A stretch of DNA of 64,000 bases from Proteus vulgaris (GTDB lineage Bacteria; Pseudomonadota; Gammaproteobacteria; Enterobacterales; Enterobacteriaceae), in assembly GCA_901472505.1 (NCBI GenBank), contig LR590468.1, positions 3,819,501 through 3,883,500 on the forward strand. The letters run 5' to 3'. Position numbers and translations under genes: made by a program. The notes beneath the pieces were generated by a model. It was not told the DNA's origin and did not search any database. It saw nothing but the letters and a program-made list of their open reading frames with translations. This document shows positions 52,825 through 64,000 of this stretch, in pieces. Every line of letters starts with the position of its first letter. The stretch's first letter is position 1.

Positions 52825-53832
52825 TTACAAACGTCCCATTTCTTTCGTTACTAATAACCAGACAAACAAAGGTGCCCCGAGTGTTGCCGTAATCACACCT
52901 ATTGGAACTTCAGCACCATTTAGCATTAAGCGAGATAAGAGATCGGCAAACAATAGCAATCCACTCCCCGCAAGTGCACACGCGGGTAACAGTGTTTTAT
53001 AATGAGTGATGCCACTCAATCTCAATAGATGAGGCACAACTAGCCCTATAAAGCTGATAGCACCTGCTATAGCCACACTTAGTCCAATCAATAATCCAAC
53101 CGCTAAAATAAACCCATTCCGCCATCGATTAACGGATACACCTAATTGTTTAGCTCTAAACGAACCTAACGATAAATAATTAAGCGTATCTGCGTGTAAA
53201 ATAAGGATCACAACTATCGGAATAAGAGCACTAAATAGCACTTGGTAACGCCAATCAATACCACTAAAGCTCCCCATCAACCAATACATTAATTGTCGCA
53301 AGTCTAAAGCTGAACTGAAATAAACCAACCAAGTCATTACTGCACTCGCCATAACGCCCAATGCCACACCAATTAATAGTAACTGAGCATTAGACAGTTT
53401 TTTTATTTGAGCAAAACACATTAATAAAATGGTCATACCTAACGCACCGAATATTGCCGCACAGCTTATTAACCAAGGATTTGAACCGACGTGTAAAACA
53501 ATCAGCAAGACAATACACACACCAGCCCCACTACTTACACCTAATAATCCTGGCTCTGCCAATGGGTTTTGAAATAAAGCCTGCATAATAGCACCCGCAA
53601 TCGCTAAGCTTGCACCGACCATCATGACAGCCAGTATTCTTGGTAGTCGAATTTGCCAAACAAATAATTTAGCTTCATCTGTTAACCACTGATGTGGAAA
53701 TAAGGAAACTTCACCGAGAGAAAGAGAAAAAACAAAAAGGAGACATAATATTGATGCCATCAAAAATAATTTTTTTCTGTCACTAGTACTTTGTTTTTTT
53801 TTAAGTTCAATAAGAGGATTATCTTTACTCAT
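52825..53832 (-). CDS. btuC: Vitamin B12 ABC transporter permease BtuC
   Basis: The membrane channel for cobalamin, of the FecCD family. It has 335 residues from the ATG at 53832 (MSKDNPLIEL), chosen because AGGGA lies 6 bases before it. Starts at 53856 and 53847 lack such a site. There are about ten membrane helices, with LPRILAVMMVGASLAIAGAI and NPLAEPGLLGVSSGAG typical of BtuC. Linkage btuC-btuD next to ihfA-pheT is as in E. coli and supports B12 over heme or siderophore specificity. Confidence 0.92.
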   Translation of the reverse strand: MSKDNPLIELKKKQSTSDRKKLFLMASILCLLFVFSLSLGEVSLFPHQWLTDEAKLFVWQIRLPRILAVMMVGASLAIAGAIMQALFQNPLAEPGLLGVSSGAGVCIVLLIVLHVGSNPWLISCAAIFGALGMTILLMCFAQIKKLSNAQLLLIGVALGVMASAVMTWLVYFSSALDLRQLMYWLMGSFSGIDWRYQVLFSALIPIVVILILHADTLNYLSLGSFRAKQLGVSVNRWRNGFILAVGLLIGLSVAIAGAISFIGLVVPHLLRLSGITHYKTLLPACALAGSGLLLFADLLSRLMLNGAEVPIGVITATLGAPLFVWLLVTKEMGRL

Positions 53833-54126
53833 TTTATTCCCTATCATCACTACCATTTTTTCATCGTTTTATTTACAAAATACTTTTAATGCAACATAAC
53901 ATGTTCGTATTCAATGATGAAAAGCTAATTTTAAAACATCTTAATTGGAGGCGAATAATGATTAGAAGATATGTCTGTTATCACAATATTTATATAAATG
54001 ATAAACAATAAGAAACGAAGGTATCAAAAAATTCTCAATCTAATTACAAACTATCTATTCAGATAATATTGATAAATAAAACACCTTCTAAATTAGAAGT
54101 CTCATAATAAAACTACAGATGAAAAA
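53833..54126. other. Intergenic region between ihfA and btuC
   Basis: About 290 AT-rich bases without a supported gene. I looked for a cobalamin riboswitch (the conserved B12-box core) and do not see one. The region presumably holds the btuC promoter, read leftward. Confidence 0.6.
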
Positions 54127-54131
54127 CAAAA

Positions 54132-54159
54132 AAAACGGCCTTCAATAGAAAGCCGTTTT
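54132..54159 (-). terminator. Terminator after ihfA
   Basis: AAAACGGC (54132-54139) pairs with GCCGTTTT (54152-54159). On the minus strand it is followed by a run of T's. It closes the pheST-ihfA operon 15 bases past the ihfA stop. Confidence 0.88.
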
Positions 54160-54174
54160 GGGTGTTTTTAATTT

Positions 54175-54471
54175 TTACTCTTTTGGTGTTGCGCTCTCGA
54201 CCCGGCTTTTTAACTTTTGTCCAGGACGGAAAGTAACAACACGGCGAGCCGTAATAGGAATGTCTTCCCCTGTTTTCGGATTACGACCTGGACGCTGATT
54301 TTTATCACGCAGGTCAAAGTTTCCGAATCCAGACAGCTTCACCTGTTCTCCATTTTCAAGAGAACGACGCACTTCCTCAAAAAAGGCTTCTACAAGGTCT
54401 TTTGCATCGCGTTTGCTAACACCAAGTTTTTCAAACAGATTTTCTGCCATTTCAGCTTTTGTAAGCGCCAT
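54175..54471 (-). CDS. ihfA: Integration host factor subunit alpha
   Basis: DNA-bending protein that pairs with IhfB. It has 98 residues (E. coli 99), collinear from [17 protein letters not shown] to the DNA-contacting arm with [20 protein letters not shown], whose Pro inserts between bases. It starts 4 bases after pheT, the same order as in E. coli. Confidence 0.98.
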   Translation of the reverse strand: MALTKAEMAENLFEKLGVSKRDAKDLVEAFFEEVRRSLENGEQVKLSGFGNFDLRDKNQRPGRNPKTGEDIPITARRVVTFRPGQKLKSRVESATPKE

Positions 54472-54475
54472 AGGT

Positions 54476-56863
54476 CTAGTCCCTCAAGGATGCTTGGAAT
54501 CGCTGTTTCAATGCTGCGACACAGCTACTCACTGTTGCAGCAATCTCATCTTCTTCCAGTGTATGCTCGATATCCTGCAAGATTATGCTAATAGCGAGGC
54601 TTTTATAACCCTCTGCTACTCCCTTACCACAATACACGTCAAATAAGTTTATGCCAACTATTTGATTTCCGCCAACTTTCTTACATTCGGCTAAAACATC
54701 TTCTGCAGCAACATCATTCGGAACAACTACAGCGATATCTCTACGATTCGAAGGGTAACGAGAAACTGCTTTTGCTTGTGGTAAACTGCGATTTGCAATT
54801 GCATTCCAACGTATTTCGAATACTACCGTACGACCGTTTAAGTCAAGTTTACGTTCAAGCTCTGGATGAACAACGCCAATACAGCCAATGTATTCATTTC
54901 TCAGATAAATCCCAGCACTTTGTCCCGGATGAAGTGCTGAATGATTAGCTGCTTTAAATGTAATTTCATCTAGCTGGCCTGTCAATTCCAGAATTGATTC
55001 AATATTACCTTTCAAATCAAAGAAATCAACAGTTTGCTTCTCTAAAGTCCAATGTTCTTCATAACGGTTGCCCGCGATCACACCAGCCAACATAAGTTCC
55101 TGACGTATTCCGTATTCTGCTTGATTATCAGGAACAAAACGCAGACCTGCTTCAAATAACCTAACTCTAGATTGTTGACGGTTTTGATTGTATACAGTAG
55201 TGGTCAATAATCCCGTCAGTAGAGACAGTCTCATTGCTGACATATCAGCTGAAATTGGATTAGGTAGAATTAATGCTTCTTCATCTGGGTGTAATAAAGC
55301 CTGGATTTTCGGATCAACAAAGCTATAAGTAATGGCCTCTTGGAAACCGTTGTCTACTAGCATTGTTTTCACACGTTTTAATGACAAGTTAGCTTCACGA
55401 TGATTCGTCATCACTAAATCAGCACGTAATGGCACATCAGGAATATTATTGTAACCATAAATACGTGCGACTTCTTCAATAAGGTCTTCTTCGATTTGAA
55501 CATCGAAACGCCATGAAGGAACGCTTGTTAACCAACCATCATTTTCAACAGTAACGGTGAAACCTAAGCGAGTTAATGAATCAAGAACTTGTGCGTCATC
55601 AATCACGTGGCCTAATAAACGGTCTAATTTTTTACGTGTTAATTTAACCGGTGCAATATTTGGCAAATGTGCTTTATTGGTTACATCAATCACTTCACCC
55701 ACTTCACCACCGCAAATTTCTAACAGTAGCTTAGTTGCACGTTCCATTGCCTTGTATTGAAGCTCAGAATCAACACCACGTTCAAAACGATGAGAAGCAT
55801 CCGTATGTAAACCATAACGGCGTGCACGGCCTGTGATGGATAATGGAGAGAAGAATGCACACTCTAAAAATACATTCTTGGTTTCTTCGTTAACACCTGA
55901 TGATTCGCCACCAAAAATACCCGCCATACCTAATGCGTGTTTCTCATCAGCAATAACTAAAACATCATCTTTTAATGTAATTTCATTGCCATCAAGTAAA
56001 GTTAGTTTTTCACCATCTTTACCCATACGAACAACGACAGCACCCTCAACGCGATCAAGATCGAACGCATGTAACGGTTGTCCCATTTCAAGTAAGATAA
56101 AATTTGTAATATCAACAATTGGGTCAATAGAACGAATGCCACCACGGCGCAATTTTTCTTGCATCCATAAAGGTGTTTTTGCCTTCACATTCATATTAGT
56201 GAAAACACGACCTAAATATCGAGGACACGCTTCTGGTGCTTCAACACGAACAGGGAATGTCGCTGAAGAAGTTGCCGCAATCGGCGACATATCAGGTACT
56301 TGGCACTCCATTTTATTGATAACAGCGATATCACGAGCAACACCTAAAATACCTAAACAATCAGCACGGTTTGGTGTAATACTAATTTCAATCGCATTAT
56401 CATTTAATTTTAAGTATTCACGAATATCCATGCCAATAGGGGCATCGGCAGGCAATTCAATAATACCTTCATGATTTTCTGAAATAGCTAATTCAGAAAA
56501 TGAACACAGCATACCTTCTGATGGTTCACCACGCAGTTTAGCTGCTTTGATTTTAAAATCGCCAGGTAATACAGCACCTACAGTCGCTACGGCAACTTTT
56601 AAACCTAAGCGACAGTTAGGTGCGCCACAAACGATATCTAATAATCTATCACCACCTACGTTGACTTTTGTCACACGTAATTTGTCAGCGTTTGGATGTT
56701 GTCCACATTCAACAACTTCACCAACAAATACACCGTGAAAATCACCGGCAACGGCTTCAACACCATCAACTTCAAGACCAGCCATTGTCAACTGTTCTGA
56801 AAGTTCTTCGCTACTAATCGCTGGGTTTACCCACTCACGTAACCAAAGTTCACTGAATTTCAT
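54476..56863 (-). CDS. pheT: Phenylalanyl-tRNA synthetase beta subunit
   Basis: Large subunit of the (alpha-beta)2 enzyme that charges tRNA-Phe. It has 795 residues, the E. coli length. Domain order is: N-terminal tRNA-binding OB fold ([20 protein letters not shown]), B3/B4 editing domain, B5 domain, a catalytic-like core, and the C-terminal anticodon-binding FDX-ACB domain ([15 protein letters not shown]). The frame is intact across 2.4 kb. Fourteen bases separate it from pheS. Confidence 0.98.
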   Translation of the reverse strand: MKFSELWLREWVNPAISSEELSEQLTMAGLEVDGVEAVAGDFHGVFVGEVVECGQHPNADKLRVTKVNVGGDRLLDIVCGAPNCRLGLKVAVATVGAVLPGDFKIKAAKLRGEPSEGMLCSFSELAISENHEGIIELPADAPIGMDIREYLKLNDNAIEISITPNRADCLGILGVARDIAVINKMECQVPDMSPIAATSSATFPVRVEAPEACPRYLGRVFTNMNVKAKTPLWMQEKLRRGGIRSIDPIVDITNFILLEMGQPLHAFDLDRVEGAVVVRMGKDGEKLTLLDGNEITLKDDVLVIADEKHALGMAGIFGGESSGVNEETKNVFLECAFFSPLSITGRARRYGLHTDASHRFERGVDSELQYKAMERATKLLLEICGGEVGEVIDVTNKAHLPNIAPVKLTRKKLDRLLGHVIDDAQVLDSLTRLGFTVTVENDGWLTSVPSWRFDVQIEEDLIEEVARIYGYNNIPDVPLRADLVMTNHREANLSLKRVKTMLVDNGFQEAITYSFVDPKIQALLHPDEEALILPNPISADMSAMRLSLLTGLLTTTVYNQNRQQSRVRLFEAGLRFVPDNQAEYGIRQELMLAGVIAGNRYEEHWTLEKQTVDFFDLKGNIESILELTGQLDEITFKAANHSALHPGQSAGIYLRNEYIGCIGVVHPELERKLDLNGRTVVFEIRWNAIANRSLPQAKAVSRYPSNRRDIAVVVPNDVAAEDVLAECKKVGGNQIVGINLFDVYCGKGVAEGYKSLAISIILQDIEHTLEEDEIAATVSSCVAALKQRFQASLRD

Positions 56864-56877
56864 GAGATAATCCCACC

Positions 56878-57900
<1,023 letters not shown>

Positions 57901-57963
57901 TTATCAATGATGACGAATAAAATTGCCCTTTTTGGTTTCTAACCCAGTGTTGAGATCTGAAAA

Positions 57964-57986
57964 CAAAAAAGCCTCCATATTGGAGG
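57964..57986 (-). terminator. pheST attenuator terminator
   Basis: On the minus strand GCCTCC (5' arm, plus 57981-57986) pairs with GGAGGC (57970-57975), followed by six T's. It lies 50 bases after the pheM stop and 100 before pheS, the classical attenuator position. Confidence 0.88.
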
Positions 57987-58035
57987 CTCAGGCGCTACTT
58001 TTCGTTTCTTTTCTTACGCGCAAAAGCCCCTTAAT

Positions 58036-58083
58036 TTAGGCGCTAAAGTAAAAAAAGAAACGGAAAAAAGCGATATTTAACAT
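58036..58083 (-). CDS. pheM: pheST operon leader peptide PheM
   Basis: A 15-codon frame reading MLNIAFFRFFFYFSA then TAA. Six of the 15 residues are Phe, in the same pattern as E. coli PheM (14 residues, with five Phe). Slow reading of the Phe codons when charged tRNA-Phe is scarce stalls the ribosome and prevents the downstream terminator, raising pheST expression. It is too short for ordinary gene callers. Confidence 0.92.
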   Translation of the reverse strand: MLNIAFFRFFFYFSA

Positions 58084-58151
58084 AAGTAATGTCTCTTCAA
58101 ATATTAACTTATTGAATTTCTATCATTAAGCCACAAATTTAGACAAAATAA

Positions 58152-58173
58152 AAGAGGGAGAAAACTCCCTCTT
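58152..58173 (-). terminator. Terminator after rplT
   Basis: AAGAGGGAG (58152-58160) and CTCCCTCTT (58165-58173) form a 9-bp stem with loop AAAA. On the minus strand TTTTATTTT follows. It ends the infC-rpmI-rplT message ahead of pheM. Confidence 0.88.
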
Positions 58174-58188
58174 CCATTGACTTAATAA

Positions 58189-58554
<366 letters not shown>

Positions 58555-58587
58555 CTAAATGTCTATATTCTGTTAAAAAAGTAATAC

Positions 58588-58786
58588 TTATGCGTATGGT
58601 AAGCAAGCTACGACCAGACCTAAATCTCCTTTAGAGACCATGCCTTTTGGACGTAAATGACGTTTACGCTTAGTTGATTTTTTAGTCAGAATGTGACGGA
58701 GGTTAGCATGTTTGCGCTTGAAGCCACCACCAGCAGTTTTTTTTAAAGCGCTTAGCTGCGCCGCGTACTGTTTTAATCTTTGGCAT
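58588..58786 (-). CDS. rpmI: 50S ribosomal protein L35, one-base insertion
   Basis: The ATG at 58786 reads [16 protein letters not shown], then breaks. The plus strand has eight T's at 58737-58744 where seven are needed. Removing one gives [19 protein letters not shown] and the end [10 protein letters not shown], a normal 65-residue L35. Ribosomal proteins of this operon are needed for normal growth, so the break is almost surely a sequence error. It lies between infC and rplT, the universal order. Confidence 0.93.
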
Positions 58787-58879
58787 TTCTATAATCCACT
58801 TCGCATTGTTAATAACATAAAATAATAAGGCGAATAGCAATCAGCCGTTAAGGCTGACGCTATTACTTGAATTGCCTGA

Positions 58880-59420
58880 CTATTTCTTCTTCGGCGCTAA
58901 CACCATGATCATCTGGCGCCCTTCAATCTTATTAGGGAAAGATTCAAACAGCTGCCAGTTCATCCAAATCTTCACGGATACGGTTAAGCATTTCCATACC
59001 GATTTGTTGGTGTGCCATTTCACGACCACGGAAACGTAGCGTGACTTTAGCTTTATCGCCATCTTCAAGAAAACGAATCAGGTTGCGTAGTTTGACCTGA
59101 TAGTCGCCTTCATCTGTACCAGGACGGAATTTAACTTCCTTGACCTGAATAACTTTTTGTTTCTTTTTCTGTTCTTTGAGAGTCTTACTTTTCTCATAGA
59201 GGAATTTGCCGTAGTCCATAATACGACAAACTGGCGGCTCGGCATTAGGACTAATTTCAACTAAATCAGCACCTGCTTCCTCGGCTTTCTCAAGAGCCTC
59301 TTTCAGACTAACAACTCCAATCTGTTCGCCATCCAAACCTGTTAAACGAACTTCATGAGCGCGAATCTCACCATTGATGCGATTCTGACGCGTTGATTGA
59401 ATTCTTTTTCCGCCTTTAAT
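58880..59420 (-). CDS. infC: Translation initiation factor IF-3, AUU start and one-base insertion
   Basis: IF-3 keeps the subunits apart and proofreads the start codon. The start is the rare ATT at 59420 ([20 protein letters not shown]), preceded by GGAGG. AUU is the start in E. coli, where IF-3 uses it to limit its own synthesis. The last part is out of frame owing to a third A at 58946-58948 (plus strand). Removing it joins LDELAAV to [20 protein letters not shown]. The result is 179 residues (E. coli 180). It follows thrS by 3 bases. Confidence 0.95.
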
Positions 59421-59423
59421 ACC

Positions 59424-61353
59424 TTATTCCTCCAACTGATGAAGACTTCTGCTTCTAATTTCTTGCAGAAGCTTTTCTTTAAATTCGTTAACGTCAATAC
59501 TGCCAAGGTCTTTTCCTCGACGAGTACGAACCGCAACTTTGCCTGATTCAACTTCTTTATCACCACAGACAAGCATGTACGGAACACGACGTAGAGTATG
59601 TTCACGAATTTTAAAGCCAATCTTCTCATTTCTCAAGTCTGCTTTTGCACGAATTCCGGCATCTTGCAATTCTTTGACGAGTTTTTGTACATAATCAGCC
59701 TGTCCATCCGTGATATTCATCACGACAACCTGCTGTGGTGCCAACCAAGTTGGGAAGAATCCTGCGTATTCTTCGGTCAGAATACCAATAAAACGTTCTA
59801 AGGATCCTAGCACTGCTCGGTGAAGCATAACAGGTACTTTACGCTCGTTGTTTTCAGCGACATAAGAAGCGCCTAAACGACCTGGTAGTGAGAAGTCTAA
59901 TTGTACTGTACCACACTGCCATGCACGATCTAAGCAATCGTAAAGTGTAAATTCAATTTTAGGGCCATAAAACGCCCCTTCACCTGGCTGATATTCAAAT
60001 TCAATATTGTTATCAGACAAGGCTTTTGCTAAGTCTGCTTCAGCAACATCCCATAACGCATCTTCACCGATACGTTTTTCTGGGCGAGTAGACAGCTTAA
60101 CAACGATTTTTTTCAAATCCGAAAGTAGAATATACATCATAAATCAATTTGATGCAGTCATTTACTTCACTTAAAATTTGTTCTTCTGTACAGAAGATAT
60201 GCGCATCATCTTGTGTAAAGCCACGAACACGCATTAAACCATGTAATGCGCCAGATGGTTCATTACGATGGCAACTACCGAATTCAGCCATACGTAATGG
60301 CAAATCACGGTAAGAACGTAAGCCTTGTTTAAATATTTGTACGTGCCCTGGACAGTTCATTGGTTTAATACAATATTCACGGTTTTCTGAAGATGTTGTG
60401 AACATGTTTTCTTTGTAGTTTTCCCAGTGACCTGTTTTCTCCCAAAGAACACGATCCATCATAAATGGACCTTTTACTTCTTGGTAATCATATTCTTTTA
60501 ATTTACAACGTACAAATGTTTCTAACTCACGAAAAATAGTCCAACCATCATTATGCCAGAAAGCCATACCTGGCGCTTCTTCTTGCATATGATATAAATC
60601 AAGCTGTTTACCAATTTTGCGATGGTCACGTTTTGCGGCTTCTTCTAAGCGATTTAAGTAAGCTTTTAGCTGTTTTTTATCAGCCCAAGCTGTACCATAA
60701 ATGCGTTGTAGCATTTTATTATCGCTGTTACCGCGCCAATATGCACCTGCAATTTTCTGTAACTTAAAGTTATGACAGAAACGCATGTTTGGAACATGTG
60801 GCCCACGACACATATCAACATATTCTTGATGATGATAAAGACCAGGTTGTGAATCTTGACTGATATTTTCATCAAGAATAGCAACTTTATAATCTTCACC
60901 ACGGGAAACAAATGTTTCACGAGCTTCAGCCCAGCTTACGCGTTTTTTAATAACATCGTAATCTGTTTTCGCCAACTCTAGCATACGTTTTTCTAGAGTT
61001 TCTAAATCTTCCTGCGTGAGAGAATGGTCTAAATCGACATCATAGTAAAAACCATTTTCGATAACAGGACCAATCGCCATTTTGGTTTGTGGCCATAATT
61101 GTTTAATGGCATGCCCTAATAAGTGAGCACAAGAGTGACGAATAATGTCAAGACCTTCATCATCTTTTGCGGTAATAATCGCCAGATTTGAATCATGTTC
61201 GATCAATTCACAAGCATCTACCAGTTCACCATTTATACGGCCTGCAATACATGCTTTCGCAAGTCCAGGGCCGATATCTGCAGCAACATCCATGACAGAA
61301 ACTGCATTTTCAAATTGACGTTGGCTTCCATCAGGAAGAGTAATAATTGGCAT
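59424..61353 (-). CDS. thrS: Threonyl-tRNA synthetase, one-base insertion
   Basis: Charges tRNA-Thr. It reads as two frames joined at STFGFEK, where the plus strand has seven T's (60107-60113) instead of six. The corrected protein has 642 residues, the E. coli length. The order is: TGS domain ([20 protein letters not shown]), editing domain with [16 protein letters not shown] and the Zn ligands, class II core ([15 protein letters not shown]-like motifs), and anticodon domain ending [10 protein letters not shown]. ThrRS is essential, so the break is not biological. In E. coli it represses its own translation by binding a tRNA-like leader. Confidence 0.96.
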
Positions 61354-61731
61354 TTAAAATCCTTATTTACAGTGGTGACCCATACGCAAGATCACTTGTA
61401 AGCTTTTTATTTCATCTATATTCAGTACGTTACGACAATTTCTCACTTTACCTCGCGAGGTTTGTACTCAGTTATGTACACAATATTAATTTATCAATAT
61501 CCATCACATTACTGGGTCTTATCGCAACTCGGAGTGAATATTATCACAGACAGTAAAGATTTATAGCTTTATCTCATAGGTAATTCTCATGTTGTATTCT
61601 TAATACACAGAGACAGATAGAATTTTTTATTTAATTTGTCTACCATAATAAACAAGCGGAAACCGTGGCTTTAAAAATAATATTCTCTGGGGCGGACCAG
61701 TACCTTCATTGTTAATATAAAGGTGTATAAC
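61354..61731. other. Intergenic region: thrS leader and PACE gene promoter
   Basis: 378 bases between divergent starts. On the thrS side the leader contains CTTGCGTATGGGTCACC, in which a CGU like the tRNA-Thr anticodon could sit in a hairpin loop. ThrRS binds such a mimic in E. coli, but I cannot fold this with confidence. The rest shows no gene. Confidence 0.45.
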
Positions 61732-62173
61732 GTGTTTTATCTGAAGCCCCGTTCTCGTAAATTAATTTATGCCATTACCTTTGAAACTTTCGCTATTTTA
61801 TTAAGTAGTGTTTTACTTGCCTTTTTAAGTCAAAGTCAATCACATAGCTCACTGCCCGTTGCGATTACAGTTTCTGTTATCGCACTCATTTGGAATTATA
61901 TTTTTAATTCTTTTTTTTGAATTTATTGAGTTTAAATTTCACATTGAAAAACGCACTGTCATAATACGCCTTACTCATGCAGTCAGTTTTGAATTAGGTC
62001 TCTTCTTCTTTACTATTCCACTTTATATGTGGTGGTATAATGTAAGCTTCACCAAAGCAATCAGTATGGAATTTACCATATTAGTGTTCTTTTTTATCTA
62101 CACCTATTTATTTACTCTGGTTTTCGATAAATTATGTCCTCGAATTTATTCCACTGAAAATAAAGTGATGTAA
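61732..62173 (+). CDS. PACE-family efflux transporter (two bacterial transmembrane pair domains), one-base insertion
   Basis: A small inner-membrane protein of the AceI/PACE type, known to export chlorhexidine and other biocides. Two repeats are visible: RKLIYAITFETFAILLSSVLL, carrying the conserved Glu, with SLPVAITVSVIALIWNYIFN, and then LTHAVSFELGLFFFTIPLYM. The frame breaks at IFNSFF because of an eighth T at 61911-61918. Seven T's give IFNSFFEFIEFKFHIEKR and a 146-residue, four-helix protein. The GTG at 61732 has AAAGG 8 bases upstream. A GTG at 61723 is an alternative. It is convergent with an AraC-type regulator. Confidence 0.85.
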
Positions 62174-62177
62174 TGGC

Positions 62178-62888
62178 TCAGCGTTGTCGGTACTCTGTAG
62201 GGCTTTTATTATAATATTGTCGAAATACTTGGCTAAATGCAGAATGCGAATCATACCCTACAGCTAAAGCAATACTTTCAATATTTGTTGCTGTATATTT
62301 TAATAATTCAGCAGCTTTGCTAAGGCGATACTGAGTTACATATTGCATCACAGATATACCTAACTCTGCTTTTATTTTGCGTTGCAAGGTGCTTGCTGAT
62401 GTATTAAATGCCAACGCAATATCATGTGTTGTTAATGGTGTATGTAATTTATTCGCTAGCCACGCATCAAGATTATCACGCCAATTTTTTTGTATCTCCA
62501 TTTGAGCCAGCAAAAGTCGAGTGATGGTTGAATACTGCTCAGGAGGTTGAGGATATTGATGCAACCACTCTAATAACCCTATGGTCGCGGGTGATAAAGT
62601 AAATTGCCCACCTTTCTCAGTTAGTTGCCATTGCGAAGTTGCAGGTAGTTCTAAAATAAGATTTTTATTATCTATATTACCTGAAAAAGCATGATGAATT
62701 GTTGGGGGGATAATAAGGCAATTTTGACTAGAGATCAGAAAATCTTCTCGATTGAAATTAACTTCCATCGAACCAGAAAGCCCAAAGATAATTTGCCATA
62801 AATTATCATGCTGATGAGATGCTGTCTCTTGCGCATAACATCGCAAATGCAGTTGAGGTAATAACAAAAGACACTCCTTTATATCCAT
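62178..62888 (-). CDS. AraC-family transcriptional regulator
   Basis: A 236-residue regulator. The N-terminal half is a cupin-like sensor (ASHQHDNLWQIIFGLSGSME, with the His pair typical of the fold) and the C-terminal half carries the two helix-turn-helix units: LTTHDIALAFNTSASTLQRK and TNIESIALAVGYDSHSAFSQVFRQYYNKSP. Its ligand and targets are unknown. The stop lies 4 bases from that of the PACE gene, so it might or might not control its neighbour. Confidence 0.85.
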   Translation of the reverse strand: MDIKECLLLLPQLHLRCYAQETASHQHDNLWQIIFGLSGSMEVNFNREDFLISSQNCLIIPPTIHHAFSGNIDNKNLILELPATSQWQLTEKGGQFTLSPATIGLLEWLHQYPQPPEQYSTITRLLLAQMEIQKNWRDNLDAWLANKLHTPLTTHDIALAFNTSASTLQRKIKAELGISVMQYVTQYRLSKAAELLKYTATNIESIALAVGYDSHSAFSQVFRQYYNKSPTEYRQR

Positions 62889-62963
62889 CCCGCAATTTAA
62901 TAATTACTATAACAAAACTCAGCAGGACATCACTATCTAAGAGTGTCTTATCTTGAAACTAAC

Positions 62964-63302
62964 TTATGCTAAACGTGAGCCATTAGGTAAAGGCAAATTA
63001 AATTCGGCTAAGACTATAGCCCCCGTTTCATCAGGTGCTCCGGTAATTAAAACCTCAGATTTTACACCTGCTATACGTTTAACTGGAAAATTACATACAC
63101 ATAAAATACGACGTCCAACAAGTTCTTCTGGTGTATAATTTACAGTAATTTGAGCACTAGAACGCTTTATGCCAAACTCACCTAAATCAACGTCCATAAC
63201 ATATGCTGGTTTGTTAGCTTTTTTATTTACTTCAGCACTAATAATAGTTCCAACTCTCATTTCTACTCGTAAAAAATCATCCCACTCAATTAAATCAGCC
63301 AT
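62964..63302 (-). CDS. CsaA-like tRNA-binding-domain protein
   Basis: A 112-residue single-domain protein with the EMAP-II/Arc1p-type OB fold that binds tRNA. The core IKRSSAQITVNYTPEELVGR and NFPVKRIAGVKSEVLITG is characteristic of CsaA, a dimeric protein with secretion-linked chaperone activity in Bacillus. E. coli YgjH is a more distant relative. Role in enterics is not established. Monocistronic. Confidence 0.85.
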   Translation of the reverse strand: MADLIEWDDFLRVEMRVGTIISAEVNKKANKPAYVMDVDLGEFGIKRSSAQITVNYTPEELVGRRILCVCNFPVKRIAGVKSEVLITGAPDETGAIVLAEFNLPLPNGSRLA

Positions 63303-63572
63303 CTTCTTACCAATATTATTTACTATTTGATTATCATTGAATTATAGATTAGCACGCATACTCACAACTCACCTGTCGCAAGATAGTCATTTTCTGTTTT
63401 GAAAAAATCACAGCTTTGACAAAGGACACCCTTTTCTGATTACTCCGAGTTTTCACTATTTTCACTCATGACATTAAATTGCAATATCAATTCGTAAATT
63501 TGTTATGTATAAAAAGTATTATTTAGAAAACAGTTTTGATTATTCTATTAATAGTAGCTGGGACATTTTATT

Positions 63573-64000
63573 ATGAAAAAAATCACTGAATGGGTCACTC
63601 TTGAAGGAAAGTTAGTCCGCTTAGATCCTTTAAGCATGGATCACTACTCAGATTTACTTGAGCTTATTAAAAAAGATAAACCTAATGAGCTTTGGTATAC
63701 CACAGTACCATCGCCTAGTGCATTACAGCAAGATATTGACCATAAAATTCAACTACAAAAAAAAGGATTAATGTTACCTTTTACAATTATTTCGAAAATA
63801 ACTGGCCGAGTTGTTGGTGTAACAACCTTTATGAATATTGATAATCAAACACCACGATTAGAAATCGGTTCAACATGGTACGCAAAAGAAGTTCAAAGAA
63901 CAGGGACTAATACAGAGGCAAAATATTTACTTCTTAGATATGCACTCGAAGATTTACAGTGTATTGCTGTTGAATTTCGTACACACAGATTAAATCAAAT
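63573..64000 (+). CDS. GNAT-family N-acetyltransferase, N-terminal part (runs off the window)
   Basis: The ATG at 63573 opens a frame of 142 codons to the window end. It reads MKKITEWVTLEGKLVRLDPL and continues with a GNAT core of the RimJ/RimL type (TIISKITGRVVGVTTFMNID, EIGSTWYAKEVQRTGTNTEAK, which holds the acetyl-CoA-binding turn). Substrate unknown, as many such proteins acetylate ribosomal proteins or small amines. The C-terminus is missing. Confidence 0.82.
   Translation, partial: MKKITEWVTLEGKLVRLDPLSMDHYSDLLELIKKDKPNELWYTTVPSPSALQQDIDHKIQLQKKGLMLPFTIISKITGRVVGVTTFMNIDNQTPRLEIGSTWYAKEVQRTGTNTEAKYLLLRYALEDLQCIAVEFRTHRLNQ

Noticed and set aside
53833..54174. Cobalamin riboswitch upstream of btuC
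   Set aside because: I could find no B12-box core or long structured leader. The region is plain AT-rich DNA.
55833..56474. 213-residue plus-strand frame inside pheT
   Set aside because: Antisense shadow of a conserved gene with no independent evidence.

Overview
The window is a chromosomal segment of an enteric bacterium that looks like Proteus (Morganellaceae), most like the P. vulgaris group. This rests on low G+C codon use, an AraC-type regulator that reads as PqrA (described from P. vulgaris), a heme locus of the Proteus hmuP-R2-R1-S-T-U-V type, a bgl (salicin/esculin-type) operon, and E. coli-like synteny blocks: mdtK-tRNA-Val x2; pykF-lpp-ldtE-sufESDCBA; menI-ydiJ/ydiK-rprA; ppsA/ppsR-aroH; arnBCADTEF; btuC-btuD-ihfA-pheTS-pheM-rplT-rpmI-infC-thrS. 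The species call is inference, not a database result.

Layout. 1-2.4 kb: 3' end of mdtK, two identical tRNA-Val(GAC) genes, and pykF with a Cra-like operator. 2.4-7.0 kb: gadB-gadC (glutamate-dependent acid resistance) divergent from an Ntn-hydrolase (bile-salt hydrolase/penicillin V acylase family), inserted between pykF and lpp. 7.2-9.2 kb: lpp, an orphan 175-residue protein, and ldtE. 9.3-15 kb: the suf Fe-S operon with a Fur box. 15.4-21.4 kb: a Fur-box lipoprotein, menI, ydiJ, ydiK and the small RNA RprA. 21.4-26.1 kb: ppsA, ppsR and aroH. 26.1-33.3 kb: the bgl operon (bglG-bglF-bglB, leftward) with two RAT/terminator modules, and, divergently, a secreted histidine phosphatase plus an OprD-type porin preceded by a third RAT/terminator. 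33.5-41.8 kb: Fur-controlled heme uptake. 42.2-44.4 kb: pqrA, lplA, nlpC. 44.5-51.9 kb: the arn operon (L-Ara4N modification of lipid A, polymyxin resistance). 52-54 kb: btuC/btuD. 54.2-61.4 kb: the translation cluster. 61.7-64 kb: a PACE-type efflux protein, an AraC regulator, a CsaA-like protein and a GNAT fragment cut by the window end.

Two observations stand out. First, one BglG-type antiterminator may control two divergent transcripts. GGATTGTTACTG-type RAT hairpins overlap terminators in front of bglG, in front of bglF, and, on the opposite strand, in front of the phosphatase-porin pair. This suggests a single sugar-sensing regulon covering outer-membrane entry, PTS uptake and hydrolysis. 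Second, at least 16 single-base length changes, nearly all in homopolymer runs, break eleven otherwise well conserved genes (sufS, ppsA x4, aroH, bglB, bglF, hmuU, arnT x3, rpmI, infC, thrS and the PACE gene). Several are essential, so these are best read as sequencing/assembly indels. I annotate the intact gene span and note each break.

Iron is a recurring theme: Fur boxes precede sufA, the lipoprotein, hmuP and pqrA. Carbon flow is another: Cra-like sites lie before both pykF and ppsA, which run opposite reactions.
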